DNA from: Sarcocystis neurona
Lineage: Eukaryota > Apicomplexa > Conoidasida > Eucoccidiorida > Sarcocystidae
Assembly (NCBI GenBank): GCA_000727475.1
Contig: KL647297.1
Location: 1 to 64,000 of the forward strand
Reading direction: 5' to 3'
DNA: 64,000 bases
Below the pieces are notes generated by a model. That model worked only from the letters and a program-made list of their open reading frames with translations, had not been told where the DNA came from and made no database searches. Every line of letters starts with the position of its first letter. Within the stretch, counting starts at the first letter, position 1. Both the position numbers and the translations under genes were made by a program. This document shows, one piece after another, positions 42,901-54,090 of this stretch.

Positions 42901-45900
42901 GACGTGGCTGCTATTCCCTGCGGCGCCTGACCGAGAAAAAAACGGGAAGGCGTTGCTGCTGCTTTTGTCACTTGCCGTAGCAACACCCATGCAAATTGCT
43001 GCTGCTGCTTCTCTCTCCACTGCTGCAGCAGACACCGGCTGTGACCACCACGACGTCCTACCCTCTTCAAAAACGTCCGACAACTTCACGACAAGAGCGT
43101 CCCCGCTGCTGCTGCAGTGGCGTACCGGTGTCTCTCCCCTACTGCTGCTGCTGCTTCTCCTCCTCCTCCCTACGCTTCCTTCCTCTATCACGCTGCTGTT
43201 GCTCCTGCGGCTGCCACCGCTGCTGCTGCTGCTACTGCTGCTGCTGCTTGCGCTGCTGCTGCTGTTGGCGCTACTGTTGCTGCTAGCGCTGCTGCTGGCG
43301 CTGCCGCTGGTGCTGCTGCTGCTGCTACCGCTGATGCGTGCAGCAGTCCTGCTGCGGTTTTGTCTGGTGTTGCTGCTCGCCTCCGTACGGCTTCGATGGC
43401 TGCTGCTGCAGTGTCGGCTGCTGCGGTGCCTGCTGCTGCTGCGGTGGCTGCTGCTGTTGTTGCTGTCGCCCGAGCAGCTGTACCTCTCCGGACGTGTGCA
43501 GACGCTGCTGTTCCTTCTGCTGCTGCTGCCATTGCTTCTGCTGCTGCTTCCCTCTCCGTCCCTCCCGCCGCTGCGTCTCCTCCGTCCCCCATGGCTGCGC
43601 TCGCTTCTGCTTCTGTTGCGGCTCCTTCTTCTCCTGCTGCTGCTGCTCCCCTCCTCGCTGCGTCGGACGCTGCCGCTGCTGCTCCTCCCGTCGTCGCTCC
43701 GTCGGGTGCTGCTGCTGCTGCTTCCCGTCGCTACCCCTCCCTCAGGCAGGGGGTGCTGGTGGGCTGCACTCACGCTGCAGGAGAACAGAGACGCGTTGCC
43801 ACCTTGCTGCTGCTGAACATTTGCTTCTGCTCGCGAAGGGAAGAACTCTGCCCCTCCCTCCTGCTGCTGCTGCTCTGCTATCCCGCAGGCGCTCTTCTCG
43901 CCGTCCTGCAAGTACAGCAGCTCCTCCTGCTCTCCTCGAGTAAACGCTGCGCCGCACCAGACTCGCTCCTGCTGCTGCTGCAGCAGCCCCTCCGTGTTCG
44001 TTGCTGCTGCTGCTGCTGTGGCTGCTCCAGCCGCGGCCTCTGCTGCCGTAGACGCTGTTTCCCCTACGCCACCTCCTGTCGCTGCTGCCGCGGTCAGTCG
44101 TGCTGTTACTAGCGACGTCGTTGCTGGCGCCGTTGCCGCCCGCGCACCTTCTGCCTCTGCTGCAGCTGGCGATGCACGTGCGACTCCCGTTGCCTGCATT
44201 TTCTCCTCAACAGCTGCAGCAGAAGCCTCCCCCCACTGCAGACTTGCATTTGCTGCTGCTGCACCTGCCGCAGATCTCGCGACCCTGCCCACAAACCAGC
44301 CGCAGTCCACGCTGTCGCTGCTGCTGTCTGTTCTGCTGCTGCTCCCCCCCTCCCTGGCGCTGGCTCTCCTGTGGCTGCTGCTGATGCTGCCGCTCTTCGC
44401 GCTGTTCACCGCGTTTCCGAGCAGCCACGAGCGGCTGCGACTGTTCGGTGAGCTGCTGCAGCCGCTCCGCAACGCGCGGCTGCTGCTCTCCCTGCTGCTC
44501 TTGGCCGTGTCTGCCACCTTTCCTGCGGGACTGCCGTCGCCGCCGACCGTGCTGCTGTTGGCTGCGCTGCTGTTGTCGGCTGCGGTGCTGCTTTCGGCTG
44601 CAGTGCTGCTGTCAGCCGCAGTGTTGCTGTCAGCCGCAGTGCTGCTGTCAGCCGCGGTGCTGGTGTCAGCCGCGGTACTGCTGTCGGCTGCGGTGCTGCT
44701 GTTCGCGGCGGTGTTGCTGCTGGCGGCGGTGTTGCTGCTGGCGGCGGTGCTGCTGTCGGCTGTAAGGCTGCTGCGGACTGCGGAGCTGCCGGCGCGTGTG
44801 GGGTGGCTGTCGGCAGCCGGGCTGTTAGAAGGGCGGCGGTTCCCTCTTGCTGCGGCTGCTGCTGCTTCTGCTGCGCGTGCTGCACCTGTGACAGCGGCTG
44901 CAGCCGCGGAAGCCGCAAGCGACGAGAAAAACGTGCCGAACGCAACGGCAGCACGAGGCACGGGAGACGAGACACGCCCCACAACAGGAGAGACGGGAAG
45001 AGTCAAGACTGAAGCGGAAGATGCGGATGCGGTAGTCAACAGAGAAACAGAAGGAGCTGCAGACTCCTCACAAGGCGAGGAGTCTGTCCTTACAGCAGAC
45101 CGCGTCGCAGCACTCCCACGAAAACTGACGGCCGCAGGATCAGCAGCAGCAGCTTCCTCCGAAGAGCAGCAGGCGAAATAGCAGGACGCGGAGGAGGACA
45201 GGCCGCTGTCACGGCAGGCAGCGTCATTTGGCAGGGCCTGTCCTGCATGCCAGGCGGCCGTCGCAGCGCTGCTGCAGGTCCTCCTGCTGTTTCTACTGCT
45301 GCTGCTTCCATCGTTGAAGCTGCTCCTGCTGCTGCGGTTGCTGCTGCCGGTGCTGCTTTTCTTGCTGCTCCTCCTGCTGCAGATCTGGACGCTTTCCACA
45401 CCGGACGTAAAGCCCTCCCCGGGAGTCTGGTCATCCCTACTGCGGCTGCTTCTGCTGCTGCTAGTGGTGGGACTGCTGCTGCTGCTGCTGTAGCTGCTGC
45501 TGTAGCTGCTGCTGTAGCTGCTGCTGCTGCTGTGGCTGCTGCTGCTGCCCTTGTTGCTGCGGGGTCGGAAGGCGAGGACCTGGGCGACGGCAGAAGCGGC
45601 GTAGGAGACGTGTTGAGAGAAGGAAGAAGCAGCGGGTGCTGCAGCAGCATCTGTACCACCTGCAGCAGTGGGGAGCAGGGATGCGTTTCTACGCTCCGGT
45701 GCCGCTGTTGCTCGCAGCGCAGCAGAAGCAGCTCCTGAAACGGCATCAAAAGAAGAAGAAGCAGCAGCAGAAGCGCCGCCAGCTGCCGCAGAAACCGCCG
45801 GAGAACACACAGCAGGAGCGGCAAAGCGACTGTCTACTGTGGCTGCCTGCTGCTGCTCCTGCTGCTGAGGTGCGGCGTGTCCCCGCCAAAATGAGTAGAA

Positions 45901-48900
45901 GGCGGAGGAGGCCTGCGGCAGCAGAGACGCAGCGGGAACGCTAAACGAGCGTCGAGCAGAAATGTTGCTGCTGCTTGACCCCTCCTCAGTCCCAGCAGTG
46001 GGGACAGCAGCAACAGCAGCTAAAGGAGTGACAACAGCAGCGACAGCAGCAGCTGCAGCATCAACAGCAGCAGCACCAACAACAGCAGCATCAGGATCAA
46101 CCGCAGCACCACCAACAAAGTCAGTCAGATAGGCCACAGCGCCAGTGTCAGCGGGGCTGGCTGTCACAGCAGCAGCAGCAGGAGCGCGCGAGGAAGCTGC
46201 AGCTAAAGCAGCTGCCGTCGTCGTTGCCGCGGCAGCAACAGTAACAGCAGCAGCAGCCGGCCTAGGACGGGCAGGACTTGCAGCAGCAGCCTCCGAGAAG
46301 CCTGCAGCATGTTGAGCAGCTGCTGAAGCACCAGTAACACGTGGAGGACGAGGTGTATCAGCAGCAGCAAGAGCGAAAAAGAGTGCAGGCATTCCGCCAG
46401 CTGAGGCGGCAGCAGTGGCAGGCACAACCGCAGCAGACATTGGTGAAGCAGGACGAAGGGCCCGCGAAGCGGCAGCAGCGGAGGACGGAGAACTTGGCGC
46501 CCCGCCCGTGGAGCCGCAGGACGCTCGACGTTCAGCCGGAGGAAAAAACGCAGCAGCACTAAACGCGGGGAAGGCTTCGCCGTCGTCAGCAGCAGCAGCA
46601 GTAGCGACTGCGCTGTTTGAACCGGCACCCACACGCTCTTCTGCAGATATAAGCTGCTGTGTTGCTGCTGCTGCTGCTGTTATAACTCTTCGCAGAGAAG
46701 CAGCTGCTTCTCGTTCCTCCTCCAGACTGCCGCATGCGTGTCCCTGCAGGGTCGCCATGCTCCTGCTTGTGCGTCCGCGCGGCGTGCCTTCCGCAGTGCT
46801 GCTGCTGCTGCTGGTGAGCGACGCCCCGAGGCCGTTGCTGCTGCTACAGCTGCTTCTGTCGCCGGCGCCGCTGCAGCTGCTGCTGCTACTGGCCGCGCCG
46901 CTGCTGTGAAAAAACGCAGGAAAACTTGCACCATTCTCCCCTCCCCTGTCGCTGCTGCTGCTGCTCGCCGTTGCCTCCGACAGTCGCGTGTGACTTTCTT
47001 CGTTTTCTCCCCACACATGGAGACGCTGCCGCAGCTGCGACTTTTCCTCCTGCTGCTGCTCTTCCTTCTTCAGCGGCAGCGCTTCCTCTTCTTCTTCCTG
47101 CTGCTGATCCTGCAACGGCTGCTGCTGTTCCTGCCTCTCCTCTGCCTTCGTCTGTAGCCCTGTGCGCTGAAGTTCGGTTCGCTGCTGCTGTTGCTGTCGC
47201 GCCTGTCGTCGCTGCCTCAGCTGCTCCGCCACCTCCTGTTGCTGCTGCTGCTGGGAAGCAGACTGCTTATCCCCAGGCGCACACCCGACCTCCTCAGCGA
47301 GACGCAGCACGTGCTGCAGCTCGAAGTGCTGCTGCTGTGGACGCTCTGCCCCATGACCCCCCTGCTGCTGCTGCTGAAAGCGCCGCACGCTGCTGGAGAA
47401 AGTCGCCGGAGAAGTCTGCAACTGCTGGACATGCTGCTGCCTCACACTTTGCCGCTGAAGCTGTTGCTGCGGCTGTTTGACCTGCCACCGGTGCAGCAGC
47501 AGCGATTCCTGCTCTGTTCGCTGCTGCTGCTGCTTCTGCTGCTGCTTCTGCTGCTGAATCCCGCTTCCCTGCTGTTCAGCGTCGCCCTGCTGTTGCTGCT
47601 GGACCAGTTCCCTCTGCTCGCTGTCGTCCGCGACAGCGTGAACGGCTGCTGCTGCTACATTGCTGCCGCTGCTCCTCCGTCCTGCACCAGGAGCAGAAAG
47701 CGCAGAACTGCTGCTGCAGAGGAACGGAGGCAGCATCAACGGACTGGCACCGGCATCAGCAGCAGTCGCCCATGAGGATCCACCACTCCATCTCCCCGGT
47801 GCTACTGCGCCCTCTTCTCCTGCCGCTCCTGCTTCTGCTGCTGCTCCTGCTTCTACTGAGGCTCTTGTTTCTGCTGCTGCTCCTGCTTCTACTGCTGCTC
47901 CTGCGTCTGCTGCTGCTCCTGCGTCTGCTGCTGCTGATGTTGCTGGTCTTCGAGGTAATGCATCATCCACATCTGCTGTCGCTGCTGCTGTGTCTGCGGC
48001 TGCTGCGGTTGCTGCCGCTGTGTCTGTGGCGGCTGCTGTGGCTGCTGCTGTTGCCGTCAGTCGCCCTGCTGTCACTGCCGCTGGGGGGAAGACGTTGCCG
48101 ACAGACAGCAAGGACCTCTCACCCGTCCACGCCGCAGTGACACCTGCAGTAGCAGCATCCCCCGGAGGAGCAGCAGCAGCAGTAACAGAAGCGGCGATAG
48201 CAGCAGAAGCATGCGAGGGGGAAGGCGCCGCAACAGCAGAGGCATCAGCAGAACCAGCAATCCACAGAGCAGCGCCAGCCGCACTTTCAGAAGCAGGAGC
48301 CGCAGCAGCGGCAGCGAAGGGAGATGCATCTGAGAAAGCAGCAACGCCGCTGCTGTTGCCGCTGAACGATGCGGCACGTCCTGCAGTCGAAGTATTGAGA
48401 CTTGCTGCTTCATGCGCGCTTGCTACTGCCCGTCTCGACGCGCCCCTCTCGCGCTGCTGCTGCAGCATCTGCTGCTGGTCCTCCGACTGCTGCTGCTCCT
48501 GCAGCGACTGCAGACGCTGCTCCTGCTCCTGCTGCAGCACCAGTAGCAGCTGTTGAACCTGCCCTGTGGACGGCTGCGTCTCCGGCTCCTGCTGAAAGCG
48601 ACGCTGCTGTCGCTGCTGCTGCTGCTCCTCCTCATCCTCCAGCTGCTGCTGAGAAGCGCAGGAAGCAGCAGCTGCGGCGTTGTTGCCTTCAACAGCTCTC
48701 TCAGCTGCAAAACGCGGCGAAGCCTCCTCTCCATATCTCTGCACTTCTGTTGACTGCTGCCCGACATCCGTCCACACACGCTTCACATGCTCCTGCTGCT
48801 CGGTTTGCCGCCGCAGCAGCTGCAGCTGCTGCTCTCCTTCTGCCTCGCCGGGCTTATCACGCCCAACCTGCTGCTGCTGCTGTTCATTCAGCTGCTGTTC

Positions 48901-49422
48901 GTCGTCCGGCTGCCGCTGCCCTTTCTCGAGCAAGTGCAGCAGCAGTTCGTCAGCAGCAGAGAAACTGCTGTCTCCCAGCAACAGACGGTCCGTCGCCGCT
49001 GTTGCTGCAGAAGCAGCGGCCGTGGCTGTCGGCGGCGGCACTTCTGGGGAAGAAGAAGAAACAGCTGCTGCTGCAAGCTCCTCCTTGCCGCACAGAGGGG
49101 TGCTTTCCTGCTGCGGGGCCGGCATTTCCGCAACCGCAGCAGCAGCAGCAGTACCAGGAAACTCCACCGCCAGCAAGGACAGAAGCAAACGCAGTAGCAG
49201 CACCAGCAGCAGCACCGGTGGTAGCAGGGGCACACGCAGCAGGTGGACAAACGAGAAACAGCAGCAGACGCAGAGCAGCAGGCCTGCTGTCCGCTGCCCA
49301 TTCGCGCAGCAGCCCCACACCCCCAACAAGTTAACGTCCAGCTGTTTCAACAACCCCCCCCACCTCGCACGCTGCTGCCACGACTGCCGCTGCTGCTGCA
49401 ACCGCTGCCGCTGCTGCTGCAA
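39908..49422 (-). CDS. SAPS-like giant gene, 9.5-kb exon (over 3,170 codons)
   Basis: One uninterrupted minus frame of about 3,170 codons ends at donor CTAGCCAG|GTGATG (phase 2). The 5' edge is uncertain: the frame opens near 49422 without ATG, so an upstream acceptor is expected. It is a mosaic of homopolymer tracts: Gln-rich coiled segments (first 700 residues), Ala-rich, then Ser-rich with an 18-bp repeat (44550-44765), an Arg-Ser-rich patch with RRRRSRNRSRSERS at about 43600-43690, Ser/Gly tracts, acidic poly-Glu and a Trp-punctuated poly-Gln (40975-41090). Mixed islands occur near the 3' end: FLRFRAVRMPGDPQYEQLKV, LYLHFLVYLDRGFLSFEALP and LADPTRHIFSPSSLLGLFTF. Such exon length without a stop, on the strand with CAG sense, is strong evidence of coding. 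No domain was recognised in it. Confidence 0.7.
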
Positions 49423-49559
49423 CCGCTGCCGCTGCCGCTGCTGTCACACTTGCTGCTGCTGCTGGCGCAGTTGTTGCTGCTGCTGCCGTGGTGGCGCGGT
49501 GGGGGCTGCTGCTGTTGCCGTTGCGAGCGCTGCTGCACTGCAGCCGCTGCTGCTGCCCG

Positions 49560-49900
49560 AGACGGTGGGTAGGCTGCCGGCGTATTCCGCGCGACGAGAC
49601 GGTGGAGACATGCAGCAGCGTTTTTGCCTGCTGCGTCCGTTCTGCCATGTACAGCAGCAGCACAGCCCGCACTATAATGCGTGTGGCCTGCTGCTTTTGC
49701 TCCGCGCCGTCCCACTCCTCCTGTATGCCTTCTCCACACCTTTCACGCCGCGGCTGCCTGACGCCCTGCTGAGTTTCCGCCGCTGCTGCTGCTGCTGCTC
49801 CTATCTGTGCTGCTGCTGAAGAACGTCCGCGCCCGTCGAGCAGGAGCTGCTGCAGCAGCTCAGCTGCAGTTTCTGCTGGTGTTGTGTGGCTGCCAGGCAT
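49560..49900 (-). CDS. Probable coding block upstream of the 9.5-kb exon
   Basis: A minus frame with TAAELLQQLLLDGRGRSS, then GIQEEWDGAEQKQQATRIIV, RAVLLLYMAERTQQAKTLLH and VSTVSSRG. The composition is mixed, but splice sites were not resolved. Three minus frames overlap around 49350-49600. It may be the preceding exon of the giant gene. Confidence 0.4.
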
Positions 49901-50394
49901 CTGCTACGCCGCCGTTGAGACGCGCGTAGCGTTGTTGCTGCTGCTGGTACTTGTCGCGGGGCGCGCGAGCCAGCTGCTGCCCGTCTGTTGCTGCTGCTGC
50001 GGAAGTCTGCTCCGCACCACAGCTGCAGCAGCGGCAGCAAGGGAAGGAAGAATAACGACCCGGTTGCTGCAGTGCTGCCTTCTACACCCCACACTGCAGC
50101 GCACACGCCTCTGTGACGGCAGCGCCACCACGTCCCCATTCAGGTGTACGTACACACGAACACACGCTGTACAGACACCTGCGTGCGCGCCAGAGTATCT
50201 GTAAAACATAGTAAACGTCCACATATGGAGAAACAGAGCGGGGGACACACATATATATCTGAAAATACAAGCAGCTTCTCTACATCTGCGCACCAGGACA
50301 AGGCAAGACAGGCGCAAAGCAAGAGGATCCAACATATGCGCCTCCGCGATGCTGCTGCTGCTGTTGCTCATATCTGCGCGCTCTTTCTCGAACG
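49901..50394. other. Unassigned stretch
   Basis: Mixed sequence with a palindrome variant at 50143-50156 and an AT-rich part at 50220-50290. No frame with splice support was found. Confidence 0.3.
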
Positions 50395-50940
50395 TTAACT
50401 CTGCAGTGGCGCCTCTCCCCCCACGCCGCGTCCTTCTGACGGTGCCCAAACGAAGTAGCGAAGACCTAGAAGCAGCGACCTGCTGCTGCTGCTGCCGCTT
50501 GGACCTGCTGCTGCTGCCGCTTGGGCCTGTTGCTGTTGCCGCCTGGGCGTGCTGCTGTTGCCGCCTGGGCGTGCTGCTGCTGCTGCCACCTGGGCGTGCT
50601 GCTGCTGCTGCTGCCGCCTGGGCGTGCTGCTGCAGCCCTCGCCTGCAGTGTGAGAGGAGCGCTGCGGTCTCCGCAGCAGCAGGTGACTCAGCAGCAGCAG
50701 CGGCAGCAGGAGACTCACCAGGGAGGTGAGGCGCAGCAGCAGCAGCAGGGGACTGAGGAGCAGCAAAAGGAGAGGGAGAAGCGGCGGCGTGCTGCGTCGC
50801 AGGAAGTCCCGTGGGCGATGTATCCGGCGAGGCGGCGACAGGGCGACGGACGTGCTGCTGCGCGCCACGTCCTGCGGAGCGGTCAGAACTGGGCGTGGGG
50901 CGACATTTTGTCGGCGGGAGACGAACAACTCTGCAAGTGA
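50395..50940 (-). CDS. Ala/Gln/Pro-rich coding block
   Basis: Repeats of a unit containing CTGCTGCCGCTTGGGC (plus strand, 50490-50640) give minus-strand tandem AAAAARPGG or QQQQHAQ peptides, depending on frame. Downstream of them (transcript 3' side) is LRLGTVRRTRRGGRGATAEL. Upstream is PVAASPDTSPTGLPATQHAA. Which frame is used is not clear. The orientation (CAG in minus sense) suggests an exon. Confidence 0.35.
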   Translation of the reverse strand, partial: SLAELFVSRRQNVAPRPVLTAPQDVARSSTSVALSPPRRIHRPRDFLRRSTPPLLPLLLLLLSPLLLLLRLTSLVSLLLPLLLLSHLLLRRPQRSSHTAGEGCSSTPRRQQQQQHAQVAAAAARPGGNSSTPRRQQQQAQAAAAAGPSGSSSSRSLLLGLRYFVWAPSEGRGVGGEAPLQS

Positions 50941-50999
50941 CTAGCGGCAATTTTGACTCCCCCACGCACACAAGAGAGAGATAGTGGAACGCTGGACAT

Positions 51000-51335
51000 A
51001 TTTGGTACGCCTTCCCAGCAGCAATTTGACCACATACATATATAGGTCATATATGTTGCTGCCCTATATATAGACAGTCCCACGGCCGCACACGGTCTTT
51101 CTTCTCTACAGATATGTGTACGGTTGAGGAAGGGTGCTCACCTTCTCCTGCGTGTATGTGTCGTAGAGAGCTGCGCGCCTGCGCAGAGGAGACGCTGTGT
51201 ATATGCGCGCGGCGCAGCAAATCAACGGACGACGCATCTTGAAGCAGGTCTGCACATACACACACATATATACGAATCTACACATACACAAGAGAAAAAC
51301 CGGAGCAGCTACACGTACACACGGGCGTACATATA
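51000..51335. repeat. AT-rich stretch with short microsatellites
   Basis: TATATA and ACACAT repeats with short unique parts. Presumed intron. Confidence 0.5.
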
Positions 51336-51338
51336 TAC

Positions 51339-51623
51339 GGAGGAGCTCGATGCAGCAGACGGCGGGCGGGTCGAAGAATTTCTCCGGTCGTGTAACTCTG
51401 ACAACTCTGCTGTTATAAAGTTGGCGCCTCGCGTCCCTCTTCCTCTGTCTCTTTCTTGGTGTGTTGCCAGCAGCAGCGCGATGAAGTCGACGATATATCT
51501 CTGGACGCTGCGCGCACACGGCTGCAGCAGCTCCTGCGCAGCGGCAGGGGCCCCAGCAGCGGTCGCGAGCAGCGGGAAAGCTTCAACAGGGGATCTGCTG
51601 CTGATTTGTCGGTCTGCTGCAGA
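51339..51623 (-). CDS. Probable internal exon, 95 codons
   Basis: Acceptor GGGAATCTGCAG precedes 51623 and donor AGCTCCTCC|GTATAT lies at 51339; phase 0 in and out, 285 bases. The product includes SPVEAFPLLATAAGAPAAAQ, ELLQPCARSVQRYIVDFIAL and THQERDRGRGTRGANFITAE. It is helix-like and mixed in composition, without long homopolymers. It could be an upstream exon of the giant gene or of a neighbour. No family was recognised. Confidence 0.5.
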
Positions 51624-51639
51624 CTGCAGATTCCCCTGC

Positions 51640-53160
51640 TGCTGGTGGATATGTGTGTGTCTGTCTCTGGGGGCTGCAGGTAGGACGGGGCGCAGTCTGC
51701 TGCCGCTGCTGCAGAGGACTCGGTGGGAGTTCTCTCGCCGACAAGAAGTGCAGGCGACAATCTCCCCTCCTCCTCGCTTCACTTCTTCGCCTTTTGGCTT
51801 CAACGACGTCCAAGAAAGCAGAGAGCTACTACACAGAGAGGGAGAGCCGCGAGCATCAAAGATAACTTCACTACACATAGCGCCGATAACGAAGGATACA
51901 CATTGCCGTCATTTCTTGAGGTTTGTTCTACGGCGAGGCAACTGGCCCGCGCAGGGAGTCGGCGGGGAAAGGTCTGTGCCGGTAAGAAGAACTTTTTGCA
52001 CGAGGAAAAACTAGGCCGGAGCAGCACGTACCCGTAGCACGCGCCAGGCGCTCGCGCTCCCAGCAGCAGCAGCAGCACCACGTACCCTGCGCACAGACTC
52101 TCTTGGCGCTCTGTGGAGCAGGTGCAGCAGCAAAACTGGAAAGTGCGAGAGTGTGAAAATGGCGGCAGTAGCTCGGGTTCGGGCAGCAGGCGATGGAGGA
52201 GGCACAGGAGAGGAGAAGAAGCCGCAAGCAGAGAGGAGGAAACTGTTCAGCGGCAACGGCGCCGGAAGAGAAGGGAACAGCAGCAAGAAGAGAAACGGGG
52301 AAAGGCGGTCAACGCACGCGCGAGGCGACAGCAGCAGCGGCACTGCGTATGGCGAGAAAAGAAGGAGGAAAGGTTCTTCTTCTTCTCTTTTCCGCCGAAG
52401 AAGACGCGCGCGTGCAGTGGGCGGGAGACTTCTCGAAGCAGCTGCGGCTGGTCGGCTGCCGCGGCGAAGAACGGGCAGCGGCGCACAGACGAACTGTCAA
52501 AGACCGACGACGCCAAGAAAAAAAGTCAAGCACCCGCCAACGCGTGTTTTTCTCTCGGCCACGGCAGTCGAGAGAATTGCAGAAACAGGAGGGGAGAGAA
52601 AGGAGAAGAAATGGGAGAGACCGGGGAGAAGAAGCGGGACGCGACAGGCGCGCCGCAAAGAAGAAACGAAAGAGGCGCAGGACGAAGACCGCGCGTATAA
52701 CGGGAGAGGAAGGCTGTGCTGCTGCACTCTATGCTATGCTACGGAGTATATTTTCTACATGCAGCCGCCACAGGTAAGCCCGCGCGCCCAGGAGAGAGAG
52801 AGAGAGACTGCAAACGACAGCGCTACGACCAGCTGCTGCTCTGCTGCGGGTGGGCTTCTTCCGTTTCTCACAAGAAAGGTGCCGCTGCAGCGCAGAGCAA
52901 AGGAGGGGAGGCGCGCAGCACAGGCCCGGGCTCGGCAGCAGCAAAGGAGAGGGTCACGCGCGGTTGCTGCGGCCGCTGCTTCCTTTCGTCACGAGTCGAT
53001 CTGCGCGCGCACGCGCACGAGGCTGAAGAACAGGAAGAACCGCCGAAGAACTACTGAGCAGCGACAGCAGCAGCGAGAAAGAGGAGAGCTCAGGCCGCTA
53101 CAGCGCCGCCTTCGCAGTGGTCAGCGGCAGCAGCAGCAACAGAGAGAACGAGAAGAGCCA
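51640..53160. other. Purine-rich plus-strand stretch, no confident gene
   Basis: From 52140 to 53160 the plus strand is rich in AGAG, GAAG and GCAG. Plus frames are Lys/Arg/Glu-rich, for example one containing EEDARVQWAGDFSKQLRLVG, but have no clear start, splice or stop. The minus strand is correspondingly pyrimidine-rich, as expected for long introns. Either reading is possible. Confidence 0.3.
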
Positions 53161-53168
53161 GCAGCACT

Positions 53169-54090
53169 TCAGTAGTAGTCAGTCGTCGAATGCGGTTGCA
53201 GACGACGCAGCAGCACGCCTCGGCAAGGCACCATTAGCAGCAGCAGCCCGTATATGCCTGCCGCTCGAGCTCGCGAGAGACTGCTGCTGCTCCTTCCTAG
53301 CCGTGTGGAGGTGCTTCGCGGTAGACAGAGCCGCTGCGAGGCACAGAGAGCTGCGTTGCTGCTTGAAAGCTGCTGACAATGTAGAGCAGCACGGCTCCAG
53401 CATCGGGCGAGCAGCGCGCGGTGGAGAGATAGAGAAGGAAGGCTGCGGCAGCGCACCAGCACCGGAGCTGCCGGGCTGCTGGTGGTAGAGGAAACTGCCA
53501 CTACCACTACTACGAGTCGTGTGAGGAAGGAGTGCAACGCCGCACTGCTGTCGGGCCGCGGGCGCTGATGCTGCTGTGCTTTCTGCAGCGGCTGTGAAAT
53601 TGAAGATGAGAGCCCTTGCTGCTGCGGCCGGGACGAGGGGAAGGGCAGATGACTACGATTCGTACTACGATTACACTGCGGCACCAGCGGCAACTTACTT
53701 GTTCCTGCATAGCTGCTTCTGCTGGTGCACGCAGGAGGACGAAGAGGAGGCCAACACACTCGACGTGTGTTGCTCTCGACTGCGGAACCGCTACCGCCGC
53801 GGTCCCAGCTGCCACAGCGCTGCTGCGAGACTCTAGCTGCTGCTGCTGCTGCGAGACTCCAGCTGCTGCTGGTGCTGCGAGACTCCAGCTGCTGCTGCTG
53901 CTGCGAGACTCCAGCTGCAGGTGCTGCGGCTCCAGCTGCAGGTGCTGCGGCTCCGGCTGCGGCTGCTGCGGCTCCTGCAGCGGCTGCTGCGGCTCTTGCT
54001 GCTGTGGATATGTGTGCTTCTCTGATGGCGGCTGACTGCTGATGTGCTGCGGCGTGCGCCTCCTGCTCAGGCGCTGCAAAACAGACTCTC
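53169..54090 (-). CDS. Coding-like block with 21-26-bp tandem repeats
   Basis: Minus frames encode tandem VSQQQQQLESRS-like or SWSLAA-like peptides from the repeat at 53822-54010. They are followed by RATHVECVGLLFVLLRAPAE in one frame and SAVESNTRRVCWPPLRPPAC in another. The frame is not settled. Because the terminal exon at 54260 lies just upstream in the transcript direction, this may be the start of the next gene or only intronic repeat. Confidence 0.3.
53822..54010 (+). repeat. Minisatellite, 26-bp then 21-bp units
   Basis: Copies of GCGAGACTCCAGCTGCTGCT plus GCTGCT (26 bp) pass into shorter GCGGCTCCAGCTGCAGGTGCT units (21 bp). Switching from a 26- to a 21-bp unit changes the reading frame between copies in the first half but not in the second. 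Confidence 0.8.

Larger units (their letters stand above)
1478..49422 (-). other. Giant multi-exon gene: SAPS-domain PP6/SIT4 phosphatase regulatory subunit (gene extent)
   Basis: Proposed span of one minus-strand gene. SAPS proteins (human PPP6R1-3, yeast Sap155/185/190/Sap4) bind the PP6/SIT4 catalytic subunit and act as its regulatory or targeting subunits. Support is five colinear segments that line up with the C-terminal half of the SAPS domain as I remember it: FIHSDIVPLLF; ESSVALLGAIV then QLSELLHTLLPRP; RVVDLVDLL then FFFYTHNTIY; CRLLDRLHTALSAY; GLGAIMDLLVYLYHFVQ then RPWQYVDAV. A segment ending SQELLLRLLG in the exon at 32493-36059, followed by LEVLLHQLQWPQLL in the next exon, resembles the preceding part of the domain. 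Codon phases agree at every junction in 49.4-28.5 kb and again in 22.9-1.48 kb. The junctions between 28.5 and 23.4 kb are not resolved, so two or more genes remain possible. The true 5' end was not found. Confidence 0.5.

Noticed and set aside
32493..49422. HECT ligase (HUWE1-type), CNOT1, or PP4R3 as the identity of the giant protein
   Set aside because: I compared remembered family motifs and found no colinear matches; only the SAPS family gave several in order.
52153..53175. 340-codon Lys/Arg/Gln-rich plus-strand frame
   Set aside because: Purine-rich composition alone opens the frame; no splice, start or domain evidence on either strand.
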